From the NCBI GenBank assembly GCA_947476185.1, contig CANJPX010000018.1, positions 1-47,278 on the forward strand: a DNA stretch of 47,278 nt, given 5' to 3'. Position 1 is the first letter of the stretch. Every line of letters begins with the position of its first letter. The position numbers were made by a program, and so were the translations under genes. Positions 15,818-24,995 of this stretch are shown piece by piece. The notes under the pieces were generated by a model that saw only the letters and a list, made by a program, of their open reading frames with translations, was not told the DNA's origin and ran no database searches. The stretch is from Bacteroidota bacterium (lineage in GTDB: Bacteria; Bacteroidota; Bacteroidia; 2-12-FULL-35-15).

Positions 15818-18800
15818 TTATTCCCCTCCCGGCTTCACCACTTCAACCCATTTACCAGGCTTACGTGAATTAATTGTATTGTCGTACATCGCTTCACAAT
15901 AGATAGTCGGTAAATAAAATCTTCCGACATACGCAGCATTCAATACAATTCGGAAGGTGCTTGTTTTATATGGTGAAATATTAAAATACGTATACACTCT
16001 GTCATCACGTATATCCTGATAAGTCGGATAATCGCTCTTGATAACGCTTTCTGCTTCATCCATCCTGGTGTTGTGAATTTCCCAACCTGAAGGGAAAATT
16101 TCTGAAAGCGCCATTTGCATATACTCACCGCGTGTTCCCGGATTAGTGATCTGTACCTCTGCAATAAAGTCACTTCCTTGTTCCAGCTTCGTAACATCAA
16201 TTGTTCCGCCTTTCATGTTGGTATAATTGATTGTTACTTTCAGATCGTTGTCAGCTTCTGTCTGGTCGCCTGTTTCAGGAATGCCTTCGAGTATCACTCG
16301 TGCAAACATAATTCCTGTTCCGTTATTTGTAACAGAAATTGTTCCCGGTGCAGCGCCTTTCAGCGACATGTCAATTTGTTTTACCGGCAATTGTGTGTTC
16401 AATGCAATTGGTGCATTTGAATTGATCTTTACATTGTATTTCATTTCTTTGCTTGCACCACCTGCTGTTGCAAATTTAGAAACCGCTATCAAACAATATG
16501 CTGTTGTTTGTGTGCTCATCCATTGGCTAGAGCTCAATGCTTTAGAAACACTTTTTACAACTGAACCTGCTTTTACTTTTTCATTCAGCAGTGTCAATGT
16601 TTCTAAGATCATCGCTTCGTCACGGTCGTTAGAACCGTAACTATAACACATCTCACGGTAAGGTGCAATAACGTAGGGCAATCCTGCAATTAATTTTTTA
16701 GCAATTTCAGGTTGCCCAGCTTTTGCATAAGCCGCTGCCAATCTCCATTTTGCAGCTACTGAAAGATCTTTGTATTCTTTCAATCGGTTCATTGCACCTA
16801 ATTCAGGTGCCTTTGCCAATGCAAGTGTGTACAAACGATACGCTTGTTCCAGATCGTAATTATAATAATAACCATGATTTGTAGATCGTGTTGTCCATGC
16901 ATTCGCCATGTTGCGTTGGTAACGTTTCCAATTATCCATTAAGCCCGGAGGTAAGGTATATCCTTTCGCTTCCGCTTCAAGTAAGAAGTGTCCAGCATAA
17001 CTTGTTCCCCAATCATCAGCATCATATTGCCCTGCCCAATAACTCATTCCACCATTTGAGGTCTGGAATAATTTCAAGCGTTCAATTCCTGCTTTGATGT
17101 TTTTATCTATTGCTATTTTGAAATCACTATTTAATTCCATGATATCCGATAAGAACAATTGTGGGAATACCGATGATGTTGTTTGTTCGATACAACCATG
17201 TGGATATTCTATTAAATATTTCAAGCGTTCGCCTAAATTAATAGGAGGAATGCTCGACAATTCAAGCGTTCCTTTATTTGTTCCTGTCATACCTGCGGGT
17301 GTGTATGGTGATGTCCATGTTTTACCCGGTTCAACTATCGTTTCCAAAACATTCACTACTTTCGGATTCGGATTTCGAACATCAATTTCAATGTCGTATA
17401 CCGCTTTTTCTGCACCGCTTGTTGCGATAATTTTTACTTTACCAATTCCGAGTCCCGAGTTTACTTTTAGTTTAAAGTTCACTACGTCATCACCAATCTC
17501 TTTGAACGTAATTGATTTTGATTTTCCATCTAAAGCTGTGAACATGTTGTTGGTTTGGATTTCCACTTTCACATTCTTCACTTGTTTTTCCATTGCAAAA
17601 ACAGAAACAGGAAGATCTACTTCTTCACCCGGACCAACCACACGAGGCAATGTTCCGAGGATCATCAGCGGATCACGAACAGGTGTTGTTTTGTCAGATG
17701 AGCCGTAAGCACCATTGTAACCTGCTATTACCATTGTTCTTACCGAGCCAACATATTGAGGCATCATAAATTCATGCGTCACTGTTTGTCCCTTTTTCAA
17801 GAAGTATGGACCCATGAATTTCACCATCGGTTTAAAACGATTGGCTTTATTTCCTCCTTTATTATTTATGTCACCGTCACCACCTATCGCTAAGATGCGT
17901 GATAGCTCAGCTCCGTAAGCTCCCATTACCATGTCGAACATGTCCCATGTTTTAACGCCCAATGCTTCACGTGCATAAAAGGCGCTCCACGGATCAGGAG
18001 TTTTAAATCGTGTGAGGTCTAATAATCCTTCGTCAACAATAGCGATGGTATAGGTCATTTCTTTTCCATCTTTTTCAGAAACCGTTACAGCACATTTCTT
18101 CTCAGGTTTCCAGACATCAGGTGTTTTAATTACCGGAGTTAAATGTGTTGCAGGATCTTCCACAGAAATCGGAACAACACCATATAAACGAATAGGAAGA
18201 TCGTTCTTCGTTTGCGCATGTGGTTGTATCATCGTTACATTTACATATACGTTCGGTGTCATGTCGGGCGTTACCTTGAAGTTAAAAGTTGTCTGACCTT
18301 TTTTTGTTTCCGCCCAGAATGCTTTAATCACTTTTGAACCACTTTCTACGCTAATCAATGCGCGGCCTTCTCCACTTGATGGAATGGTTAGTTTCACATC
18401 TTCTCCGACATTGTATTGTTTTTTATCAGAGCTGAATGAAAGTAAAGTTGCGCCTTCATTTCCTTTCGGAGATTCTCCAACCCATGCCGGCCAGTCGATA
18501 TAAACAGTTTGTCCGGTGCGATGTCCGCTTTCTTCATCTGTCACACATACATAAAAACGTCCCCAGTCAGGACGGTTGATGCGCAAAGTGAATTGTCCTT
18601 TACCATTCACTGTAGAAATAACCTGATCTTGAATGGGCTGTTTGTATTCGTTTCCAACATAATTTGCCAAGTCGCCATCATAGCTATCCCACCACCATCT
18701 CCAACCGACTTTATATACTTGTACTTTCAGTTTACTTTTCGAAACAGGTTTACCATCGCTATTCAATGTCACTACTTTCACAATGTGATTGGTATCAGTC

Positions 18801-21406
18801 ACCAACATTCCTGTAAATTTATTTCCTTCAGGAACTTTCATACCAACGTATGATTCGTATGGAGAATAGGGTAATGAAAATTGATCCACACTAAATGCAC
18901 CACCCGGTTCGAATACGCGCAATTTGAAGTTCGCACGCAACATTCCCGGAGCAGCATCATTTACTGTTAAGTTCGGTTTTACAATTGCTTTTCCGTTTTC
19001 ATCCGTGGCACCGTCAAAAATTGTTTGCGCTTCTGAAGTGAAATTTCTTGCAGCATCATCAAAATTATATTCTTCATAATTTTTAAAAGTGGTTTGTGAT
19101 TCAGTTAATGTCACTTCTATTTTTGCATTCAGATTTTTTGCAATGGCACCCATCAGCCATTTCACTTCCAGTGTTCCATTGTCTTCTTTATGTGCGACAG
19201 AAAGTTTATCACCCGGAAATGCCAATTTTATTTTCAAACGATTCGGCATGATCGTTTCTATTTTTATGTTCTTGGTGAACCAGGCTCCGCCTACTTTCAC
19301 ACGTGCAGTCCAGTTTCCTGTCGGAGAACTTTTTTCTGTTGTTGTTGTAAAATTATAGAAACCATTTAATCCAACGGTCTTCATCATTTTTCTGATGACT
19401 TGTCCTTGCGGATTCAAAAGTTCAAATTGTACAGGATGGTTTTTTGGTAAAGTATTTAATTTGTCTTCCAGCATGAATGTCAAAAACAAAGTATCTCCCG
19501 GTCGACATACACCACGTTCACCATAAATAAATCCTTTCAATCCTTTTTGAACTTCTTCACCAGAAACATCGAAAGCACTTAATGATAAAGAAGAGCCGTC
19601 ATCTAATTTTAGGTAGCCGCGTTGTGTTCCACTTTTTACAAGCATTAAAAAAGGTTTCTTTTTAAATGTAGCATCACACATACCATCTGCATTTGTTTTG
19701 AGTGTTTTCAAAACTTGCAATTGATAATCATATAATTCAACAGTTGCATTGGCGACAGGTTTTGTAGTTACTAAATTGGTAACAACAAAATTCATTGAGC
19801 CATCAGTACCGCGTTTTGCAATCAGACCAAGATCGGAAGCCAAAATATTTCTGCTTACTTCTCTGTTTCTGTAATAGGCTTTATTGCAAGGGTTGTCTCG
19901 TTGGTCATAATCATAATCGTAATATTCATAATCATCATAATAATAATCGCCATAATAATCCCAGTCGCGTTCTTCTTCATCGTCAGTATTATCTACCACT
20001 TCCTGCATTCCTGATTCATCCATGCTTTCAGGTTCTGAGCTGTCACATTTATAGGTTGAATATTCTTTTTTGAAAGAGATGATCACTTTGTAGATAGCAC
20101 CGGGTTCTGCTTTTATCAATTGTGCAAGGTCAAAAGAATAAGTATTCCATTTTCCCAGATCCATTGCGCTTTTTTGAGTTAGTTGAATTGTTTTTTTCAA
20201 CACTACTTTTCCGACTCTTCTTAATTCACTGCTTCCTTCTAGATTATTTACCTGCAAAAATTGCGGGATATTTTTTTCATAGATCTTTAAGATCTTCACA
20301 TCAATTGCTTTTAAACTGACTGCTTTGAAAGGGAATATCAAACCATTGGAATTTGGTAATATCACTCCTTTGCCGATCAACTCGACAGCAGGTTTTAATT
20401 CTTCGAATAATATTTCCATCAAATAGCGGGCTTTCAATGGCATCCCTAAAATATTTTTTACCCCTAATTCTGCTGTGATGGTGCGCGGACCGGTCTGACG
20501 GGTTTGCGGATAAATACGGATCTCATTGTCTTCAATAATATATTTTAAAACAGAGCCACCGGATAAAGTCACCAATCCATCTAAGGTTTGATCTTCCAGA
20601 ATAGGATCTGAGAACTGAAGTATAGCATATTGTTCAGGCGTTTGGATCACTTTTACATCGGTAACTTTAAAGTCGCCCAATGCAGGAATATCAATTATTT
20701 TATTTCCTTTTATTTCGATGTCCAAAGGTGCTCCATCCCATTTTAATTCAACTGTTCCGGCTTTTTCTGTCCGTTGAATTCCTTCGATTGTAAACCTACT
20801 GATAGTTCTGTTTCCTTCGTGGATCCAAGTTATTGCAAGATCTTTTCCATTTTGTGAAGCCGTTAATATTTTTTCAACCACAAGCGGATCTGCAACATCG
20901 GCAGTAGATAACGTTCCATCCAGGCGTTGGGTACGTAACGTTTTTTTATCTGTGGTGGTCATTTTATCTACAAATACTTCATACGATTGTTGCATCGTTT
21001 GAAAATCGAAATTGAAGGTTTCAAATTCTGAAGGAACGTCTAATAATTCCGAAAGATAAAATTCAGCTTTGTAGTGCGTGTTCGGTGGCAAGGGCTTTTC
21101 GGGGCGGAACTCTATTGTTCTGCTGTCTAACCAAACTGCTGTCCCTTTAATGGATGGCGAAAAATCAAATAATGTTTTATCTATAGGTTTACCAATTTCA
21201 ATCGGTTTACCAATTTCATCCGTCAATAAAATTCTAATAGTAGATTCGTTTGAAATAATTCCTGATGTGAATGCATTGATGTATGCACTGAATGCAGGGT
21301 TTGTGTCAGTTTTGTCAGAGGAAGAATGCAATTTACCGTACACTGTAAAGGCAATCATTGCAGCAACAACAAGTCCTGCGATGAGCACTAATAGTCGTTT
21401 TGACAT
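15818..21406 (-). CDS. Alpha-2-macroglobulin family protein with thioester
   Basis: A giant exported protein (1862 aa) anchored by a hydrophobic N-terminus (MSKRLLVLIAGLVVAAMIAF). Bacterial A2Ms trap periplasmic or invading proteases: cleavage of a bait region exposes a thioester that bonds covalently to the attacker. The MG domains fill about 40-1150; the MG2-like block appears near 600 (GYLKLDDGSSLSLSAFD, GVCRPGDTLFLTFMLED). The thioester motif YPHGCIEQTT is at about residue 1400, followed by the alpha-helical TED domain (SNGGMSYWAGQ, GTSYAGHFLLEA). Residues about 470-510 are an unusual Asp/Glu/Tyr-rich insert. No pbpC gene is adjacent. A terminator follows. Confidence 0.95.
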   Translation of the reverse strand: MSKRLLVLIAGLVVAAMIAFTVYGKLHSSSDKTDTNPAFSAYINAFTSGIISNESTIRILLTDEIGKPIEIGKPIDKTLFDFSPSIKGTAVWLDSRTIEFRPEKPLPPNTHYKAEFYLSELLDVPSEFETFNFDFQTMQQSYEVFVDKMTTTDKKTLRTQRLDGTLSTADVADPLVVEKILTASQNGKDLAITWIHEGNRTISRFTIEGIQRTEKAGTVELKWDGAPLDIEIKGNKIIDIPALGDFKVTDVKVIQTPEQYAILQFSDPILEDQTLDGLVTLSGGSVLKYIIEDNEIRIYPQTRQTGPRTITAELGVKNILGMPLKARYLMEILFEELKPAVELIGKGVILPNSNGLIFPFKAVSLKAIDVKILKIYEKNIPQFLQVNNLEGSSELRRVGKVVLKKTIQLTQKSAMDLGKWNTYSFDLAQLIKAEPGAIYKVIISFKKEYSTYKCDSSEPESMDESGMQEVVDNTDDEEERDWDYYGDYYYDDYEYYDYDYDQRDNPCNKAYYRNREVSRNILASDLGLIAKRGTDGSMNFVVTNLVTTKPVANATVELYDYQLQVLKTLKTNADGMCDATFKKKPFLMLVKSGTQRGYLKLDDGSSLSLSAFDVSGEEVQKGLKGFIYGERGVCRPGDTLFLTFMLEDKLNTLPKNHPVQFELLNPQGQVIRKMMKTVGLNGFYNFTTTTEKSSPTGNWTARVKVGGAWFTKNIKIETIMPNRLKIKLAFPGDKLSVAHKEDNGTLEVKWLMGAIAKNLNAKIEVTLTESQTTFKNYEEYNFDDAARNFTSEAQTIFDGATDENGKAIVKPNLTVNDAAPGMLRANFKLRVFEPGGAFSVDQFSLPYSPYESYVGMKVPEGNKFTGMLVTDTNHIVKVVTLNSDGKPVSKSKLKVQVYKVGWRWWWDSYDGDLANYVGNEYKQPIQDQVISTVNGKGQFTLRINRPDWGRFYVCVTDEESGHRTGQTVYIDWPAWVGESPKGNEGATLLSFSSDKKQYNVGEDVKLTIPSSGEGRALISVESGSKVIKAFWAETKKGQTTFNFKVTPDMTPNVYVNVTMIQPHAQTKNDLPIRLYGVVPISVEDPATHLTPVIKTPDVWKPEKKCAVTVSEKDGKEMTYTIAIVDEGLLDLTRFKTPDPWSAFYAREALGVKTWDMFDMVMGAYGAELSRILAIGGDGDINNKGGNKANRFKPMVKFMGPYFLKKGQTVTHEFMMPQYVGSVRTMVIAGYNGAYGSSDKTTPVRDPLMILGTLPRVVGPGEEVDLPVSVFAMEKQVKNVKVEIQTNNMFTALDGKSKSITFKEIGDDVVNFKLKVNSGLGIGKVKIIATSGAEKAVYDIEIDVRNPNPKVVNVLETIVEPGKTWTSPYTPAGMTGTNKGTLELSSIPPINLGERLKYLIEYPHGCIEQTTSSVFPQLFLSDIMELNSDFKIAIDKNIKAGIERLKLFQTSNGGMSYWAGQYDADDWGTSYAGHFLLEAEAKGYTLPPGLMDNWKRYQRNMANAWTTRSTNHGYYYNYDLEQAYRLYTLALAKAPELGAMNRLKEYKDLSVAAKWRLAAAYAKAGQPEIAKKLIAGLPYVIAPYREMCYSYGSNDRDEAMILETLTLLNEKVKAGSVVKSVSKALSSSQWMSTQTTAYCLIAVSKFATAGGASKEMKYNVKINSNAPIALNTQLPVKQIDMSLKGAAPGTISVTNNGTGIMFARVILEGIPETGDQTEADNDLKVTINYTNMKGGTIDVTKLEQGSDFIAEVQITNPGTRGEYMQMALSEIFPSGWEIHNTRMDEAESVIKSDYPTYQDIRDDRVYTYFNISPYKTSTFRIVLNAAYVGRFYLPTIYCEAMYDNTINSRKPGKWVEVVKPGGE

Positions 21407-21891
21407 TTTTTTAGGAAGTTTTGAAGGGTTAGTTTATGGGTGTGGTATTTTCTTGTGTAAATGTATAGCAAAAAAACATTCTGTTATAAAATGTTAAATA
21501 ATAATTATTTCGGGTAACTAAAGAGAAGAAGGGGCGTTATAGATTCGTAAATTTGAAAATAAGGAAATGGCAGAGTAGAAGATTTTGAGTTTTGGAGTCA
21601 ATTATTATCTCAACCGGAGTTTCCCCCGTTTGGCATTTTGACCGGAACAACGTTTAGCCGAGAAATCTGTTTCAGCAATAGTTGGAACATTATTTGATTG
21701 TTGATTTATGGAATTCGACTCTCTTTTTTATCTATAAGGACGAAATGAAACTGAAAAAGAACTTTTTTAAGCTTTATAACTTACAAATTAGCGGTAAAAA
21801 TTATCAATTAGTCATAAACAAATCCTAATTTCGTTGTCGCCCTGAGAGATTCGAGGGGCATAGAATCGTAAAAATACTTATCTATAATAAT
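21407..21891. other. 485-bp divergent intergenic region (A2M / tail-specific protease)
   Basis: It must hold the promoters of both flanking genes, but neither has a clear TTTG/TAnnTTTG pair close to its start; TAAATTTG at 21548-21555 is 336 bp from the protease ATG. Around 21611-21650 two ACCGGA-containing units (CAACCGGAGT and TTTGACCGGAACAA) recall the terminal repeats of IS21-type elements, without any transposase. The 60 bp before 21892 (CCTGAGAGATTCGAGGGGC and on) look like an untranslated leader. Confidence 0.4.
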
Positions 21892-23976
21892 ATGTTGAAA
21901 TCAAAAAAATTATTAATTGTTATTCCTTTAGCTGCCTTAGCATTAATTTCAGCTACTTATATTGTTCAGTCAGATAAGGAGGAGGCGATCGACCAAATTT
22001 TAATGCAAAGCCTTAACAGTGTGCATTATTCACCTAAAGTTGTGGACAACGATTTTTCTGAGAAAGTGTTTAAATTGTATATCCAACGTTTGGATTATAA
22101 TAAGAAGTTCCTGATCCAGTCGGATATTGATGAACTTAAAAAATTCGAGAAATTGGTCGATGACGATATCAATAAAGGCACATTTAATTTTTTCAATAGA
22201 TCTGTTGAGATCATTAATTCTCGGATTGATGAAGCGAAAACGTATTACACCGATATTTTAACCAAACCTTTTGATTTTTCTACCGATGAGACAATTCAGT
22301 TGGATGCTGAAAAACTTAACTATGCAAAAGATAAAAATGCTTTAAAAGAAGAGTGGAGGAAATCGTTGAAATATCAAACGCTTTCCCGTGTTATTGAAAT
22401 GATGGACATCCAGACAAAGGCCAAGGAGAAAAGCGATACAGTTAAAATAAGATCAAAAGAAGAGCTGGAAATAGAGGCCCGTAAGCGGATCTTAAAGAAC
22501 AATGATGATTATTTCAAGCGTTTAAAAGAGATCGATCGTAATGACCGAATAGCTGTTTATTTCAATGCAATTACCGGAATCTATGATCCGCATACCGAAT
22601 TTTTTGCTCCGAAAGATAAAGCTCAGTTTGATATCAGCATGAGTGGACAATTAGAAGGAATTGGAGCACAGCTTCAGGAAAAGGACGGTTACATTAAAGT
22701 AAGCAGTATCGTTCCCGGAAGTGCATCTTATAAACAAGGACAATTAAAACCGGGAGATATTATCTTAAAAGTGGCACAAGGAAGTGCCGAACCTGTTGAT
22801 GTTGTTGATATGAGGATGGACGATGCGGTTCAGTTGATTAGAGGAAAAAAAGGAACAGAAGTTCGTCTGACAGTAAAAAAACCGGATGCAAGTGTGATCA
22901 TTATTCCTATCATCCGGGATATTGTTGTGATTGAAGATACATACGCACAATCTGTTATCATTCAAGGAAAGAAGAAGATCGGATACATTAAGTTGCCTAC
23001 TTTTTACGCTGATTTTTCAGGAAAAAGTGGAAGAAGTTGTTCCAAGGACATGAAGAAAGAACTCGAGAAATTGAAATCAGAAAATGTAGAAGGAATTATT
23101 TTAGATCTTCGTTACAATGGTGGTGGTTCTTTACCTGATGTAGTGGATATGGCCGGATTGTTCATTGATAAAGGACCGATCTGTCAGGTAAAACAAAAAG
23201 ATGCAGCAGCACAAGTGTTGGAAGACAGAGATCAGGGAGTAGTTTATAGCGGACCATTAACTGTAATGGTAAATTCTAATTCCGCTTCTGCTTCCGAAAT
23301 TATGGCAGCTGCAATGCAGGATTACAACAGAGGCTTGATTGTTGGAACATCTCCTGCCTCTTTTGGAAAAGGTACTGTTCAACGATTCTTCGATCTGGAT
23401 GATTATTTGCCACCGGCATATGCCAATATCAAACCTTTAGGTTCTGTAAAGATCACAACTCAAAAATTTTATAGAATAAACGGAGGAGCAACGCAATTAA
23501 AAGGAGTTATTCCGGATATTGTTTTGCCAGATCCGTATTATTTATTGGATCAGGGAGAAAAAGAGCAGGATTATCCAATGGCTTGGGATGAGATCGCTCC
23601 GGCAAAATACATTGCATTAAAACCCGCTTATTCGATTGAGGAATTAAGAGCACATAGTGAAGAACGAGTAAAAAACAGTTCAGGTTTTGCAATTTTGAAC
23701 GATGCTGCAAAACGTTTGAAAAAACAAAAGGACAATACCGTCGTTTCTTTGAATTTCGATAAATATGTAGCGGAACAAAAGACCTATAAAGAGGATGCTA
23801 AGAAAATGGAAGCATTAGATAAGGAGATCGAAGGCCTAGAAGTAATTGGTTTGAAAGCAGATGCTTTTCCTGAAAGCGATACAGTTAAGGTAAGCAGAAA
23901 TAAAGATTGGTATAAGGCGATCAAGAAGGATATATACTTGAACGAAACTGTTTCCATAATGAATGAGATGAAATAA
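21892..23976 (+). CDS. prc: Carboxy-terminal processing (tail-specific) protease, S41A, Prc type
   Basis: A 694-residue periplasmic serine protease that degrades or trims proteins from their C-termini. An N-terminal signal-anchor (LLIVIPLAALALISATYIV) is followed by the helical Prc N-terminal domain (about 35-230), a PDZ domain (about 245-330; GIGAQLQEKDGYIKVSSIVP, LKPGDIILKV), and the S41 core (about 345-540). The catalytic dyad is visible as Ser466 in NSNSASASEIM and Lys493 in SFGKGTVQ. The C-terminal 150 residues are charged and helical, as in E. coli Prc. It is divergent from the A2M gene, so two proteolysis-related envelope proteins lie side by side. A strong terminator follows. Confidence 0.95.
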   Translation: MLKSKKLLIVIPLAALALISATYIVQSDKEEAIDQILMQSLNSVHYSPKVVDNDFSEKVFKLYIQRLDYNKKFLIQSDIDELKKFEKLVDDDINKGTFNFFNRSVEIINSRIDEAKTYYTDILTKPFDFSTDETIQLDAEKLNYAKDKNALKEEWRKSLKYQTLSRVIEMMDIQTKAKEKSDTVKIRSKEELEIEARKRILKNNDDYFKRLKEIDRNDRIAVYFNAITGIYDPHTEFFAPKDKAQFDISMSGQLEGIGAQLQEKDGYIKVSSIVPGSASYKQGQLKPGDIILKVAQGSAEPVDVVDMRMDDAVQLIRGKKGTEVRLTVKKPDASVIIIPIIRDIVVIEDTYAQSVIIQGKKKIGYIKLPTFYADFSGKSGRSCSKDMKKELEKLKSENVEGIILDLRYNGGGSLPDVVDMAGLFIDKGPICQVKQKDAAAQVLEDRDQGVVYSGPLTVMVNSNSASASEIMAAAMQDYNRGLIVGTSPASFGKGTVQRFFDLDDYLPPAYANIKPLGSVKITTQKFYRINGGATQLKGVIPDIVLPDPYYLLDQGEKEQDYPMAWDEIAPAKYIALKPAYSIEELRAHSEERVKNSSGFAILNDAAKRLKKQKDNTVVSLNFDKYVAEQKTYKEDAKKMEALDKEIEGLEVIGLKADAFPESDTVKVSRNKDWYKAIKKDIYLNETVSIMNEMK

Positions 23977-24030
23977 GGAGATTATGAATAGTAATTTTGA
24001 AATTAATTAATTGGAAAATGGATTTTTTTG

Positions 24031-24069
24031 AAAAGAGCCCTGTGTAAATTGCACAGGGCTCTTTTATTT
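24031..24069 (+). terminator. Strong intrinsic terminator after prc
   Basis: Perfect 14-bp arms AAAAGAGCCCTGTG / CACAGGGCTCTTTT (24031-24044, 24052-24065) around a 7-nt loop, followed by TATTTT. It lies 54 bp past the protease stop and is the clearest Rho-independent terminator in the window. Confidence 0.92.
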
Positions 24070-24226
24070 TAGAATATCATTTCTTCCAATAACGTTTGCT
24101 GGATGGCTTCAAAGTTTAAATGATAGGTGTGATTTGTAAATATTTTGATCAGTGGGTGTAATTTGTTAAGGGCTCCTCGCGATGAAGCTGAGGGATTAAT
24201 TTCCCACACCTTTTTAGGATATGAAC

Positions 24227-24255
24227 AAAAAATCCCCGAAGAGAACTCCGGGGAT
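24227..24255 (-). terminator. Intrinsic terminator of the YwqK-like gene
   Basis: ATCCCCG (24232-24238) pairs with CGGGGAT (24249-24255); on the minus strand the stem is followed by six T residues (A-run 24227-24232). It lies 22 bp past the stop at 24278. The rest of the gap 24070-24226 shows no gene. Confidence 0.8.
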
Positions 24256-24277
24256 CTTATATAAGTAACGAGAATTT

Positions 24278-24829
24278 TTATTTTACTAACTCTCCATTCA
24301 AATATGTCTGAACAACAGTTACAGCACCTTTTTCGTCATACCAGGTCCAAACACCATCTTTGTTTCCTTCTTTTGTATATGTTCCCTCATAATTTTTTAC
24401 TCCATTTTCAAAATAACCAATCCATTTTCCTGTATTGATCATGCCATCGGCAATTCCACCTTCACTTTGTTTTTTACCATTTTTAAAGAAATAAGCCGCT
24501 TGTCTGTTTGTGAAGTTGATGTCTGACTCAATTTGTCCGTTGTCATACCAAACTTTCCAGGCACCGATCATACTTCCATTTTTATAATATTCTTCGGTTC
24601 GTATTATACCATTTTCGAACCATGTTGACCATTTGCCATCCTTAACAAAGTTAACAGCTTGACGCTGTTGCACTTCTTTGGAAGCATTCGGATCAACAGT
24701 GCCATTCCCAATAATTACACCTTCGCTTTTCTTGTTGCCATTCGGCCATGTTTCAACCTTTTTTTCCTGTGCATTTGAGATTAAAAATAATGCGAGGGCT
24801 GATAATGTAAATAGAATTTTTTTATTCAT
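24278..24829 (-). CDS. Secreted MORN-like repeat protein (YwqK family)
   Basis: A 183-residue exported protein: signal peptide MNKKILFTLSALALFLISNA, then five or so MORN-variant repeats of about 20 residues: TWPNGNKKSEGVII, GKWSTWFENGIIRTEEYY, GAWKVWYDNGQIESDINF, YFFKNGKKQSEGGI, GKWIGYFENGVKNYEGTY and GVWTWYDEKGAVTVVQTY. Databases call this pattern the YwqK family 'antitoxin', but no toxin gene is adjacent and the protein is exported, so a toxin-antitoxin role is not supported. Repeats of this type usually form an elongated beta-sheet. A canonical -7 box lies 60 nt upstream and a terminator just downstream, so this is a single-gene transcript. Confidence 0.85.
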   Translation of the reverse strand: MNKKILFTLSALALFLISNAQEKKVETWPNGNKKSEGVIIGNGTVDPNASKEVQQRQAVNFVKDGKWSTWFENGIIRTEEYYKNGSMIGAWKVWYDNGQIESDINFTNRQAAYFFKNGKKQSEGGIADGMINTGKWIGYFENGVKNYEGTYTKEGNKDGVWTWYDEKGAVTVVQTYLNGELVK

Positions 24830-24889
24830 GATTACTGTTTTTTTTTAGAATTCGGAAATACTTTGGTATTTCACGTAAATTTATTAACT

Positions 24890-24897
24890 CAAAGATA
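24890..24897 (-). promoter_or_regulatory. -7 box of the YwqK-like gene
   Basis: The minus strand reads TATCTTTG, a perfect TAnnTTTG match, 60 nt before the ATG at 24829. A -33 TTTG is not found at 19-21 bp. Confidence 0.45.
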
Positions 24898-24995
24898 TTT
24901 AAATAATTTCACATAACAGAAAGCAATATAATTAATCATTATGCTATATTTATAGACGTTAAAAAAGTGATAAAGGTTGCATCAAAATTAAATTT

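Noticed and set aside
16115-20319. Several open frames antisense to the alpha-2-macroglobulin gene
   Set aside because: They follow from codon composition of the long gene; none has a signal, motif or promoter.
24278-24829. Toxin-antitoxin system suggested by the YwqK 'antitoxin' family name
   Set aside because: The protein has a signal peptide, is alone on its transcript and has no toxin-like neighbour.
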